From Streptomyces sp. NBC_00247 (GTDB taxonomy: Bacteria > Actinomycetota > Actinomycetes > Streptomycetales > Streptomycetaceae): DNA of 64,000 nt. The notes beneath the pieces are model-generated. The model did not search any database. It was not told where the DNA came from and saw only the letters and a program-made list of their open reading frames with translations. Numbering within the stretch: position 1 is the first letter of the stretch; each line of letters begins with the position of its first letter. This document shows positions 48,921 through 57,419 of this stretch, in pieces. The translations under genes were made by a program, and so were the position numbers. The stretch covers positions 5,352,001 to 5,416,000 of the forward strand of contig NZ_CP108093.1 in assembly GCF_036188265.1 (NCBI RefSeq). Direction: 5' to 3'.

Positions 48921-50162
48921 GTGCGCACGGTCCTGGTCACCGGGCCCGGCGGCGCCGGCACCACCACGGTCGCGGCAGCCACCGCCCGGGCCTCGGCCCG
49001 GGCCGGCCGCCGCACCCTCCTGGTCACCCGCGACCGTGTGCCCGGTGGCCTCGGCTTCCCGGACGACCCCGGACCCGTCGCCGCGGACCACCTCCTGGAC
49101 CACGCGCGGACCGACTCCGGCGCACACTTCCGCGCCGAACTCCTCGCCCTCCAGGAACGCGCCGCCACCGTCTTCGACCTCCTCGGCGCAGGCCGGATGG
49201 ACGCCGAGGAGCTCACCGAACTCCCCGGCAGCGCCGAACTCGCACTCCTGCACACCCTGCACCGGGCCGCCGCCGGCGACTGGTCCCGGGCCGGTTACGA
49301 CACCCTCGTCATCGCCCTGCCGCCCCTGACCGAGGCCATCGCCCTGCTCGCCCTCCCCGCCCAGCTGCGCCGCTACCTGCGCCGGCTGCTGCCCCAGGAG
49401 CGACAGGCCGCCCGCGCACTGCGCCCGGTGCTGGCCCAGCTCGCCGGGGTCCCGATGCCCGCGCAGTGGCTGTACGCCGCCGCCGCCCGCAAGGACGCCG
49501 AACTCGCGGAGGCCGAGGCGCTCATCGGGGACCGCTCGACCACGCTGCGGCTGGTCGCGGAGCCGGGACCCGCCGCCGAGGAGGCCCTGCGCGCCGCCCG
49601 TACCGGGTTCGCGCTGCACGGACTGCGCACCGACCTGCTGGTCGCCAACCGGGTGCTGCCGCGCCACAGCGCCGACCCCTTCTTCGCCGGACTCGCCGCC
49701 CAGCAGGAGAAGACCCTCGCCCGCTGGTACGAGGACCGGGCGCCGGAGACCGCCGCTCCCGGCGGTGGGGCCGCAGCGTCCCGCGAGGCGCTGTACGAGG
49801 CCCCGCACCTCGGCCACGACCCGCGCGGGGCCGAGGACCTGGACCTGCTCGGTGTCCCCGCCCCCGACGACCGGCCGGCCGGCCGCGCCGACGACCCCTG
49901 GTGGACGGAACGGGCGGCCCCCGACGGCCCCGACGGGCACGAGGGGTTCGTCTGGTGCCTGCCGCTGCCCGGAGCCGTCAAGTCCGGCCTGCGGCTCGTC
50001 CGCCGGGGCGACGAGATCCTCCTCGCCGTCGGCCCCTTCCGCCGCAGCGTGCGCCTGGAGTCCGCGCTCCGCCGCTGCACCGTGTCCGGGGCCGCGCTCC
50101 GGGACGGTGTGCTGCGCGTCCGCTTCACCCCCGACCCGTCGCTCTGGCCGCGTACTCCCTGA
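48921..50162 (+). CDS. ArsA-like ATPase homologue with altered Walker A
   Basis: A 413-residue protein laid out like ArsA/Get3 ATPases: N-terminal strand MRTVLVTGPGGAGTTTVAAATA, internal IALPPLTEAIALLALP, QWLYAAAARKDAELAEAEAL, TDLLVANRVLPRHSADPFFAGL and the C-terminal FVWCLPLPGAVKSGLRLVRRGDE. The normal deviant P-loop GKGGVGKT is replaced by GPGGAGTTT: both lysines (positions 9 and 14) are gone, so ATP hydrolysis is doubtful. It starts 4 bases after the SRPBCC gene. Equivalent in place to Rv2184c, which as I recall keeps the lysines. Could act as a non-hydrolysing client binder. Confidence 0.8.
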   Translation: MRTVLVTGPGGAGTTTVAAATARASARAGRRTLLVTRDRVPGGLGFPDDPGPVAADHLLDHARTDSGAHFRAELLALQERAATVFDLLGAGRMDAEELTELPGSAELALLHTLHRAAAGDWSRAGYDTLVIALPPLTEAIALLALPAQLRRYLRRLLPQERQAARALRPVLAQLAGVPMPAQWLYAAAARKDAELAEAEALIGDRSTTLRLVAEPGPAAEEALRAARTGFALHGLRTDLLVANRVLPRHSADPFFAGLAAQQEKTLARWYEDRAPETAAPGGGAAASREALYEAPHLGHDPRGAEDLDLLGVPAPDDRPAGRADDPWWTERAAPDGPDGHEGFVWCLPLPGAVKSGLRLVRRGDEILLAVGPFRRSVRLESALRRCTVSGAALRDGVLRVRFTPDPSLWPRTP

Positions 50163-50263
50163 CGGCGGGACCGGCGCCTTCCCTCCGGCCGCGCACTCCC
50201 TGAACGGACGACCTCCGTTCGGGTAACGTCGGAGGTACGTCATCCGCGTCGCAGGAGCCCGCC

Positions 50264-50755
50264 ATGAGTGAAGCCACTGATCGTCCCGCCGACGGCGACG
50301 CGTGGGCCGACGCCTGCGCCGAGGACCTGGAAGCCGAGAAGGCCCGCCGCCGCGCCACCTACGGGCCGCCGCCCGCCTCCGCCGCCGAGGAACTGCGCAG
50401 ACTGGTCGACGCGGTGGCCGGCAAGCTCGGCTCGTTCTCCTCGCCGCTGCTCGGTACCGCGGCCCAGGGCGCGGTGCGGCAGGTCGTCCAGCAGGCCAAG
50501 TCGGCGGTCGAACCGGTCATCGAGCGCAATCCGGAGATCTTCGACCATCTCGCCGCGGCGGGCAACGAGCTGCTGGCCGCCTACCGTTCCGCGGTCGAGA
50601 GCCAGGAGGGCCGCTGGACGCGGACCACCGAGGGCGCCGACGGCGGAGCCCCCCACCCCACCGACACGCCCGGACGGGCCGCCGACGACCCGTCCGACCC
50701 CCGGGACCGGCCCTCGGACGGGCCGTCGACGGGTGAACCCATCGACCTGGACTGA
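50264..50755 (+). CDS. DUF5304 family protein
   Basis: A 163-residue acidic protein starting MSEATDRPADGDAW, with ACAEDLEAEKARRRATYGPPP, EELRRLVDAVAGKLGSFSSPLLG, VEPVIERNPEIFDHLAAAGNELLAAYRSAV and a disordered Pro/Asp/Gly tail. It resembles Streptomyces DUF5304; function unknown. Ordered helices at about 35-115 may be a DNA-, membrane- or protein-binding unit. GCAGGAG precedes the ATG. Co-directional with the ATPase and glkA. Confidence 0.8.
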   Translation: MSEATDRPADGDAWADACAEDLEAEKARRRATYGPPPASAAEELRRLVDAVAGKLGSFSSPLLGTAAQGAVRQVVQQAKSAVEPVIERNPEIFDHLAAAGNELLAAYRSAVESQEGRWTRTTEGADGGAPHPTDTPGRAADDPSDPRDRPSDGPSTGEPIDLD

Positions 50756-50829
50756 GCCCTGGCCGGAAATTCCGGCTGCCTTCTCGGGTACGGTTGACCC
50801 AGCGGGGCTCGACCGGAACTGAGGGATTC

Positions 50830-51771
50830 ATGGGACTCACCATCGGCGTCGATATCGGCGGCACGAAGATCGCGGCTGGAGTGGTCGACGAAGAGGGCCA
50901 GATCCTCTCGATGTTCAAAGTACCGACCCCGCCGACGGCCTCGGGCATCGTCGACGCCATCTGCTCGGCCGTGGACGGTGCGCGCGAGGGCCACACCATC
51001 GAGGCGGTCGGCATCGGCGCGGCCGGTTACGTCGACGACAAGCGCGCGACCGTGCTCTTCGCGCCCAACATCGACTGGCGCCACGAACCGCTCAAGGACG
51101 AGGTCGAACAGCGTGTCGGCCTCCCCGTCGTCGTCGAGAACGACGCGAACGCCGCGGCCTGGGGCGAGTACCGCTTCGGCGCGGGCAAGGGCCACGACGA
51201 CGTCATCTGCATCACGCTCGGCACCGGTCTCGGTGGCGGCATCATCATCGGCAACAAGCTGCGGCGCGGACGCTTCGGCGTGGCCGCCGAGTTCGGCCAC
51301 ATCCGGGTCGTCCCGGACGGTCTGCTCTGCGGCTGCGGCAGCCAGGGCTGCTGGGAGCAGTACGCCTCCGGCCGCGCCCTGGTGCGGTACGCCAAGCAGC
51401 GCGCCAACGCGACCCCGGAGAACGCCGCCGTCCTGCTGTCGCTCGGCGACGGCACGGTCGAGGGCATCGAGGGCAAGCACATCAGCGAGGCCGCCCGCCA
51501 GGGCGACGCGGTGGCCATCGACTCGTTCCGCGAACTGGCCCGGTGGGCCGGCGCGGGCCTGGCCGACCTGGCCTCCCTCTTCGACCCGTCCGCCTTCATC
51601 GTCGGCGGCGGAGTCTCCGACGAGGGCGAGCTGGTCCTGGACCCGATCCGCAAGTCGTTCCGCCGCTGGCTGATCGGCGGCGAGTGGCGTCCGCACGCCC
51701 AGGTCCTCGCCGCCCAGCTCGGCGGCAAGGCCGGACTGGTCGGCGCCGCCGACCTGGCCCGCCAGGGCTGA
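50830..51771 (+). CDS. glkA: ROK-family glucokinase
   Basis: A 313-residue ATP-dependent glucokinase. ATP loop GVDIGGTKIAAGVVD, sugar loop VVENDANAAAWGEYRFG, LGTGLGGGIIIGN, and the ROK zinc signature GHIRVVPDGLLCGCGSQGCWEQYASG with three cysteines and a histidine. In S. coelicolor glkA is needed for glucose phosphorylation and for carbon catabolite repression; context and sequence make this its equivalent. ATG with GAGGG 5 bases ahead. A terminator hairpin follows. Confidence 0.95.
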   Translation: MGLTIGVDIGGTKIAAGVVDEEGQILSMFKVPTPPTASGIVDAICSAVDGAREGHTIEAVGIGAAGYVDDKRATVLFAPNIDWRHEPLKDEVEQRVGLPVVVENDANAAAWGEYRFGAGKGHDDVICITLGTGLGGGIIIGNKLRRGRFGVAAEFGHIRVVPDGLLCGCGSQGCWEQYASGRALVRYAKQRANATPENAAVLLSLGDGTVEGIEGKHISEAARQGDAVAIDSFRELARWAGAGLADLASLFDPSAFIVGGGVSDEGELVLDPIRKSFRRWLIGGEWRPHAQVLAAQLGGKAGLVGAADLARQG

Positions 51772-51790
51772 TCCACCGCACACGATCCGA

Positions 51791-51832
51791 ACGGACGCCC
51801 GCCGTGCCCCCAGGGGCGCGGCGGGCGTCCGT
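51791..51832 (+). terminator. Terminator of glkA
   Basis: Perfect 13-bp arms (51791-51803 and 51820-51832) with a further small inner hairpin, 19 bases past the glkA stop and immediately ahead of the next promoter. Confidence 0.7.
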
Positions 51833-51847
51833 CGTATCGTGGCCCGC

Positions 51848-52627
51848 ATGGTTCTGACGCCGCTGCCCGACTCCCGTACCGAGGACGACGGATCGGCCGT
51901 CGTCCGCGTCCTCAGCTACAACATCCGCTCGATGCGCGACGACCCCGCCGCACTGGCACGCGTCATCCGCGCCTGCGCCCCCGACCTGGTGTTCGTCCAG
52001 GAGGCGCCGCGCTTCTTCCGCTGGCGCAAGGCCGCCGCCCGGCTCGCCGCCGCGACCGACCTGGTCATCCTCTCCGGCGGTGCCACCGCCGCCGGCCCTC
52101 TGCTGCTCTGCTCCCTGCGCGCCACCGTCGAACGCACCGAGGACGTCCTGCTGCCGCGCACCCCCGGGCTGCACCGCAGAGGCTTCGCCACGGCCGTGGT
52201 CCGGATCGCCGGGACCCGGCTCGGCGTCGTCAGCTGCCATCTGAGCCTGCGGCCGGACGAACGCCTCGCCCAGGCCCGGGCGCTGCTGGAGCGGGTGGAT
52301 GCGATGGGCGCGGAGCGCACGGTGGTGGGCGGCGACCTCAACGACCAGCCTGCCGGAGGGGCGTTCCGGCTGCTCGCCGGGCGGCTCCAGGACTGCCGGG
52401 AGGTCCGGCCCTGGGGAGGGGAGCACACCTTCCCTTCCGGCGGACCGGTGCGCCGCATCGACGCCGTACTCGCCACCGAGGGCATCGAGGTCCTCGGCTG
52501 CGGGGTCCCGGCCGGGCTGCCCGGCGTGGACGACTCCGATCTGCGGGCGGCCACCGACCATCTGCCGGTGCTGGCCGCCCTCCGGTTGCCCGCGGCGGCG
52601 CGCCGGTCCGGCGGTCACCCGGCCTGA
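51848..52627 (+). CDS. Endonuclease/exonuclease/phosphatase (EEP) family protein
   Basis: A 259-residue member of the EEP fold: RVLSYNIRSMRDDP, LVFVQEAPRFFRW, LGVVSCHLSLRPDERL, VVGGDLNDQPAG, RRIDAVLATEGIEVL and TDHLPVLAALRL. All catalytic acidic, Asn and His residues are visible (Asn in YNIRS, Glu in QEAPR, Asp/Asn in GGDLND, His in TDHLP). Substrate may be DNA, a phospholipid or inositol phosphate. TATCGT at 51835-51840 lies 7 bases before the ATG; no Shine-Dalgarno, so leaderless. A GTG 9 bases earlier is in frame but less likely. Confidence 0.85.
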   Translation: MVLTPLPDSRTEDDGSAVVRVLSYNIRSMRDDPAALARVIRACAPDLVFVQEAPRFFRWRKAAARLAAATDLVILSGGATAAGPLLLCSLRATVERTEDVLLPRTPGLHRRGFATAVVRIAGTRLGVVSCHLSLRPDERLAQARALLERVDAMGAERTVVGGDLNDQPAGGAFRLLAGRLQDCREVRPWGGEHTFPSGGPVRRIDAVLATEGIEVLGCGVPAGLPGVDDSDLRAATDHLPVLAALRLPAAARRSGGHPA

Positions 52628-52698
52628 CCGGTCCGGCGGGCGACCGTCACCGGCCCGGCGGTTCCCCGGCACCGGTCGCCCGGGTCGGTCCGCCGGCC

Positions 52699-53379
52699 TC
52701 AGACGACGGCGCCGTGCCCCGGGTCGCCCAGGTCCTCGTCGTCGTCGTGGGGCATCCGGGCCACCAGCGTCGCGCAGCCGCCGAGGAACCCGCCGATGCA
52801 CACGGTCGTCAGCCACCAGGTCATCTCCCAGCCCAGCAGCACCGCGAGCAGCATCAGCACCGGCGAGCCGACGACCCCGAGCCAGGCGAACTTCGACGCG
52901 GCGTCGGCCTCCGGGAGCGGCGGCGGCTCCGGCGGCACGAAGTGCCCTTCCGCGTCGCCGTCGTCGCCCCCGCCGGAATCCCCGTCCGGCAGCACATGGT
53001 CGCGCGGGCCGCCGACGCCGGGGGCGAAGACCACCGAACTGCCCAGCCCGCTCTTTCCGTTGCCCTTGTCCGCCGGGGGCGCGGGCCGGTCCCCGTCGTC
53101 CGTGACGTTGATCAGGTCCTCGTCCGGCAGGGCGAGGTCCTTCACCGGCTTGAAGGGCTTGGCGCCCGGCGGGTCCGGCGGCTCCTCGCCGTAACCCGCG
53201 ACGATCGCGGCCCACGCGGCGTCCTCGTCCAGCGGGCGCACCTCGTCCGGGCGCGTCCCGGCCGGCGGGGGCTCCTCGTCCGTGCTGCCGGGAATCCCGG
53301 GAGCGGCGGTCTGCCCCTCCACCTTCGGCGGTTCGCGCTCCTCGTCACTGCCCGTGCGATCCGCGTCCTGCTCAGCCAC
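52699..53379 (-). CDS. Acidic membrane-anchored protein of unknown function
   Basis: A 226-residue protein. The first 150 residues are rich in Pro, Asp, Glu and Gly and likely disordered, with one compact stretch LDEDAAWAAIVAGYGEEPPDPP. Two helices follow (about 160-178 and 180-200), ending in an acidic tail DDDEDLGDPGHG. I cannot name a function. GTG at 53379 with GGGGAG 8 bases ahead. It overlaps the hydrolase gene upstream by 8 bases, so the two are coupled. Confidence 0.75.
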   Translation of the reverse strand: MAEQDADRTGSDEEREPPKVEGQTAAPGIPGSTDEEPPPAGTRPDEVRPLDEDAAWAAIVAGYGEEPPDPPGAKPFKPVKDLALPDEDLINVTDDGDRPAPPADKGNGKSGLGSSVVFAPGVGGPRDHVLPDGDSGGGDDGDAEGHFVPPEPPPLPEADAASKFAWLGVVGSPVLMLLAVLLGWEMTWWLTTVCIGGFLGGCATLVARMPHDDDEDLGDPGHGAVV

Positions 53380-54151
53380 CGGACGTACTCCCCTTCTCCG
53401 CGACGCCGGATGCGAGACGGACGAGGAACCGGTGGCTCTCGTCGAAGATCCGCTCCGCGTCATGGTCCAACGTCGCGACGTGGTAACTCTGTTCCAGCAG
53501 CACCTCCTCGACGTCCCGCGAGGACACCCGGCCCAGGACGCGGGCCGTGTCGGCGGGCGGCACCACGTGGTCCTGCGAGCTGTGCAGCAGCAGCAACGGC
53601 TGTGTCACCTGCGGGAGTTCGGTGTCGACGATGGCGAGGAACCGGCGCAGCGAATGGGCGCAGTGCAGCGGGACCCGGTCGTAACCCACCTCGTACCCGC
53701 CCTCCAGCGCGATGTCCCCGGCCAGGCCCTTCGTCGTACGGACGAGGTGGCGGGCGACCGGCAGCGCGTACGCGGACAGGCCGTGCACCTTGTTCGCCGG
53801 GTTGACCAGCACCAGACCGGCTACCGCGTCGCCGTGGCGCGCGGCGAGCCGCAGCGCCAGCGCCCCGCCCATGGAGAGGCCGAAGACGAAGACCCGCGCA
53901 CACCTGGCGAGCAGTACGCGCAACTCCCGGTCCACCTCGGCGTACCAGTCCTGCCAGCCGGTGACGGCCATGTCCTCCCAGCGGGTTCCGTGGCCCGGCA
54001 GCAGCGGCAGCGAAACGGTGTACCCGCGCGCGGCCAGGTAGTCGGCCCACGGGCGCAGTGACTGGGGTGATCCGGTGAAGCCATGACAGAGAAGGACGCC
54101 GACCTCTCCGCCCTCGTGGCGGAACGGCTCGGCTCCAGGGAGAACCGGCAC
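53372..54151 (-). CDS. Alpha/beta hydrolase, carboxylesterase/monoacylglycerol-lipase type
   Basis: A 259-residue cytosolic hydrolase. Oxyanion region VLLCHGFTGSPQSLRPWADYLAARG, nucleophile Ser in FVFGLSMGGALALRLA, acid Asp in LLHSSQDHVVPPADT, and base His in LEQSYHVATLDHDAERIF. It resembles Est30/YvaK-type carboxylesterases. GTG at 54151 preceded by AGGAG at 6-7 bases. Neighbour of the PlsC gene (divergent), consistent with lipid metabolism but not proof. Confidence 0.88.
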   Translation of the reverse strand: MPVLPGAEPFRHEGGEVGVLLCHGFTGSPQSLRPWADYLAARGYTVSLPLLPGHGTRWEDMAVTGWQDWYAEVDRELRVLLARCARVFVFGLSMGGALALRLAARHGDAVAGLVLVNPANKVHGLSAYALPVARHLVRTTKGLAGDIALEGGYEVGYDRVPLHCAHSLRRFLAIVDTELPQVTQPLLLLHSSQDHVVPPADTARVLGRVSSRDVEEVLLEQSYHVATLDHDAERIFDESHRFLVRLASGVAEKGSTSGG

Positions 54152-54375
54152 CGGTGACTCCTGTTCGTGAGGCTGGGCTCGGGCGGGGGAGTGCGTGAGG
54201 GCTTGCGAGGGGGCGTACGGGGCACCCGCGAGAAGAATGACTTCACCGTACGCGACCGGGCCGACACCGACCAGGGCCGTCGCCCCACCGGCACCGGGCT
54301 GCGCCCCGCACCGTGCGGCAGCGGCGGCCTGCCCGCGGGTAGGGTCGGTGACACAGGACACAGGAGGCACCCGAG

Positions 54376-55182
54376 TTGATCTACGGCGCGATGCACTTCT
54401 CCCTCGGGGGATCCCTGAAGCTCGCCTTCAGGCCGTGGGTCGAGGGCCTGGAGAACATCCCCCTCACCGGTCCGGCGATCCTCGCGAGCAACCATCTGTC
54501 CTTCTCCGACTCCTTCTTCCTGCCGGCCGTGCTGGACCGCAAGGTCACCTTCATCGCCAAGGCCGAGTACTTCACCGCTCCCGGAGTGAAGGGCAAGCTC
54601 ACCGCGGCCTTCTTCAAGGGCGTCGGCCAGCTGCCCGTCGACCGCTCCGGAGCCAGGGGCGCCGGCGAGGCCGCGATCCGGGCGGGCATCAAAGTGGTCG
54701 AGGACGGCGGGCTCTTCGGCATCTACCCCGAGGGCACCCGCTCGCCGGACGGCCGCCTCTACCGCGGCAAGCCCGGCGGGCTCGCCAGGGTGGCGCTGGC
54801 CACCGGCGCCCCGGTCATCCCGGTCGCGATGATCGGCACGGAGAAGATCCAGCCGCCCGGCCAGGTCATTCCCAAGCTGCTGCGTCCCGGCATCAGGATC
54901 GGCGAACCGCTGGACTTCTCCCGCTATCAGGGGATGCAGGGCGACCGGTTCATCCTGCGTTCACTGACGGACGAGGTCATGTACGAGATCATGAGGCTCT
55001 CCGGCCAGGAGTACGTGGACGTCTACGCGACGGCCGCCAAGCGCCGGATCGCCGACGAGGCCAAAGCGGCGGCCCAGGAACAGAAGCACGCCGCCCAGGA
55101 CCAGAAGCGGACGGCGCTGGAGCAGAAGCAGGCGGCGCGGGACGAGAAGCAGCGTTCGACGGGGCGACCGCCCGCACCGTAG
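54376..55182 (+). CDS. PlsC-type lysophospholipid/glycerol-phosphate acyltransferase
   Basis: A 268-residue acyltransferase. Motif I ASNHLSFSDSFFLPA (H-x4-D), motif II region GVGQLPVDRSGARGAGEA, motif III FGIYPEGTRSPDGRLYRGKPG and motif IV GAPVIPVAMIGTEKI. It esterifies the sn-2 position of lysophosphatidate or similar acceptors at the membrane. The C-terminus is a Gln/Lys/Ala coiled tail with repeats of AAQEQKHAAQDQKR. The TTG at 54376 has AGGAGG 8 bases ahead; an in-frame ATG follows 15 bases later. Matches Rv2182c in the syntenic cluster. Confidence 0.9.
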   Translation: MIYGAMHFSLGGSLKLAFRPWVEGLENIPLTGPAILASNHLSFSDSFFLPAVLDRKVTFIAKAEYFTAPGVKGKLTAAFFKGVGQLPVDRSGARGAGEAAIRAGIKVVEDGGLFGIYPEGTRSPDGRLYRGKPGGLARVALATGAPVIPVAMIGTEKIQPPGQVIPKLLRPGIRIGEPLDFSRYQGMQGDRFILRSLTDEVMYEIMRLSGQEYVDVYATAAKRRIADEAKAAAQEQKHAAQDQKRTALEQKQAARDEKQRSTGRPPAP

Positions 55183-55300
55183 CGTGCGGTCGCGGGCGGG
55201 CGGCCGGTGGGCCTGTAGCCCGCGGCGCGGCAGGGGCCCGCGGCAGAGGCGGGGAAGGAAGGTCCGGCCGGCGGGGGCGCGGACCACGGGGGTGGGGGAG

Positions 55301-56524
55301 ATGACCGGACGCGAGCGGGTCGTACGGATGTCGGTCGAGCAGCCGCTGTGGCGCGCGCTCACCGGGTACCGGGTGCTGACGACCCTCTACGCCCTGGCGC
55401 TGGCCGTGATGGGCCGCACCGAGTTCGAACGGCCCGCGGTCGCTTTCGGGTTCCTCGCCGTGATGGCGGTGTGGACGCTGCTCACCCTGCCCCGGGTCGC
55501 CAACGCGGCGAGCTGCACTCGGCCGTTCCTCGGCGCGGATCTGGTGGTGGCGCTCACCGGCATCCTGCTCACCCCGGTCGCCGATCTCGACGCCCGGCAC
55601 CTCGACGGTTCGACCCTGCCGTCGATCTGGACCGCCGGAGCGGTGCTCGCCTTCGCGCTGAAGGGCGGCTGGCGGTGGGCGGCCTTCGCGTCCACGCTCG
55701 TCGCGGGCGCCAACATCGTCGAGCGCGGCGAGCCCAGCCGGGACACCTTCCACAACGTCCTGCTGGTCTGGGTCGCCTCCATCGCGATCGGGTACGTCGT
55801 CGAGGTCGCCCGGGCCAGTGAGCGCACCCTCGCACGGGCCCTGGAGATCGAGGCCGCGACCCGCGAGCGGGAGCGGCTGGCCCGCGACATCCACGACAGC
55901 GTCCTCCAGGTCCTCGCCATGGTCCAGCGCCGGGGCAACGCCCTCGGCGGCGAGGCGGCCGAACTGGGCCGGATGGCCGGGGAACAGGAGATCGCCCTGC
56001 GTACCCTCGTCTCCAGCGGCCTGCTGCCCACCACCCGGGTCTCCGAGGACTCCTCGCTCGGCGCCGTCGTCCGCACGGTCGCCCCGGAGGAGCCGTCCGA
56101 CGGTGCCCCCGACACCGATCTGCGGACCCTGCTCGCCCCGCACGCGGGCTCCCGGGTCAGCTTCGCGGAGCCCGGCGCCCCGGTCCTGATGCCGTCCGCC
56201 GCGGCGAGGGAGCTGGCCGCCGCCACGGGCGCCGCCCTGGACAACGTACGCGCGCACGCCGGGCAGGACGCGCAGGCGTGGATCCTGGTCGAGGACGAAC
56301 CCGGCGAGGTGGTCGTCACGGTCCGGGACGACGGACCGGGTATCCCGGAAGGACGGCTGGCCCAAGCCGAGGGCGAGGGCAGGCTCGGCGTGGCCCTCTC
56401 CATACGCGGGCGGCTGCGCGATCTGGGCGGCACGGCGGAAGTGATCTCGGTACCGGGCCAGGGCACCGAGGTCGAGTTGAAGGTTCCGAAGGTCCCACGG
56501 GGGAAGGCAGGATCGATCCGATGA
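55301..56524 (+). CDS. macS: Sensor histidine kinase, MacS-like
   Basis: A 407-residue membrane kinase. About five helices at residues 25-170, then RERERLARDIHDSVLQVLAMVQRRG (HisKA_3-like, His198) and an ATPase domain with LDNVRAHAG (N box), VVTVRDDGPGIPEGRL (G1) and RLGVALSIRGRLRDLGGTAEV (G2). By family and place next to glkA and plsC it matches MacS (SCO2121), which with MacR affects development and actinorhodin in S. coelicolor. The start is uncertain: ATG at 55301 or at 55328. Its stop overlaps the macR start (ATGA). Confidence 0.82.
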   Translation: MTGRERVVRMSVEQPLWRALTGYRVLTTLYALALAVMGRTEFERPAVAFGFLAVMAVWTLLTLPRVANAASCTRPFLGADLVVALTGILLTPVADLDARHLDGSTLPSIWTAGAVLAFALKGGWRWAAFASTLVAGANIVERGEPSRDTFHNVLLVWVASIAIGYVVEVARASERTLARALEIEAATRERERLARDIHDSVLQVLAMVQRRGNALGGEAAELGRMAGEQEIALRTLVSSGLLPTTRVSEDSSLGAVVRTVAPEEPSDGAPDTDLRTLLAPHAGSRVSFAEPGAPVLMPSAAARELAAATGAALDNVRAHAGQDAQAWILVEDEPGEVVVTVRDDGPGIPEGRLAQAEGEGRLGVALSIRGRLRDLGGTAEVISVPGQGTEVELKVPKVPRGKAGSIR

Positions 56525-57312
56525 GTACACCCACAGCACCGGGCACACCGGCAGCACCTGACGCACCGGCAGCACCAGGCGCACCGGCAGCACAGGACAG
56601 ACCGGACGCGGCGGCCGCGCCGGGGCCCCGGCCGCAGACGCACGCCGACGGCACGGTCATCAGGGTCATGGTGGTGGACGACCACCCGATGTGGCGCGAC
56701 GCCGTCGCCCGTGACCTCGCCGAGTCCGGCTTCGACGTCGTCGCGACCGCGGGCGACGGCCCGCAGGCCGTCCGCCGGGCCCAGGCGGTCCGGCCCGACG
56801 TCCTCGTGCTCGACCTGAACCTGCCGGGCCTGCCCGGTGTCCAGGTCTGCAAGGAGCTCGTGGCGCACCACCCGGGCCTGCGGGTACTGGTGCTCTCCGC
56901 CAGCGGGGAGCACGCCGACGTGCTGGAGGCGGTGAAGTCCGGGGCCACCGGCTATCTCCTCAAGTCCGCCAGCACCCAGGAGCTGATCGAGGCGGTCCGC
57001 TCCACCGCGGTCGGCGACCCCGTCTTCACCCCCGGGCTGGCCGGGCTCGTCCTCGGCGAGTACCGCAGGCTCGCCTCCGATCCGGCCCCGGCGGCCCCCG
57101 ACGATCCGAAGGCGCCGCGCCTGACCGACCGGGAGACCGAGGTGCTCCGGCTGGTCGCCAAGGGACTGTCGTACAAACAGATCGCGGAGCGCCTGGTGAT
57201 CTCGCACCGCACGGTCCAGAACCACGTCCAGAACACCCTCGGCAAGCTCCAGCTGCACAACCGGGTGGAGCTGGTCCGGTACGCCATCGAGCGGGGCCTG
57301 GACGACGTCTGA
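56521..57312 (+). CDS. macR: LuxR-type response regulator, MacR-like
   Basis: A 263-residue regulator. An Ala/Pro-rich leader of about 45 residues made of degenerate TPAAPDAPAAPGAPAA repeats precedes the receiver (MVVDDHPMWRDAV; Asp98 in VLVLDLNLPGLPG; VLVLSASGEH; GYLLKSAST). The LuxR DNA-binding domain follows: LTDRETEVLRLVAKGLSYKQIAERLVI then SHRTVQNHVQNTLGKLQLHNR. The repeat leader is unusual; an internal start near residue 44 (GTVIRVMVVDD) would give a normal regulator but lacks a ribosome site as good as GGGGGAAGG before 56521. Confidence 0.85.
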   Translation: MSTPTAPGTPAAPDAPAAPGAPAAQDRPDAAAAPGPRPQTHADGTVIRVMVVDDHPMWRDAVARDLAESGFDVVATAGDGPQAVRRAQAVRPDVLVLDLNLPGLPGVQVCKELVAHHPGLRVLVLSASGEHADVLEAVKSGATGYLLKSASTQELIEAVRSTAVGDPVFTPGLAGLVLGEYRRLASDPAPAAPDDPKAPRLTDRETEVLRLVAKGLSYKQIAERLVISHRTVQNHVQNTLGKLQLHNRVELVRYAIERGLDDV

Positions 57313-57419
57313 GCAGAGCCCGGCGCCCCGGCCGCCGCCGAGCGGCACACCCGGGGCCCGGGCCGTATATTCGCGGTGACCGGAGCATGTGCCGTACCGC
57401 AGCACCAACGGGAGACGTC

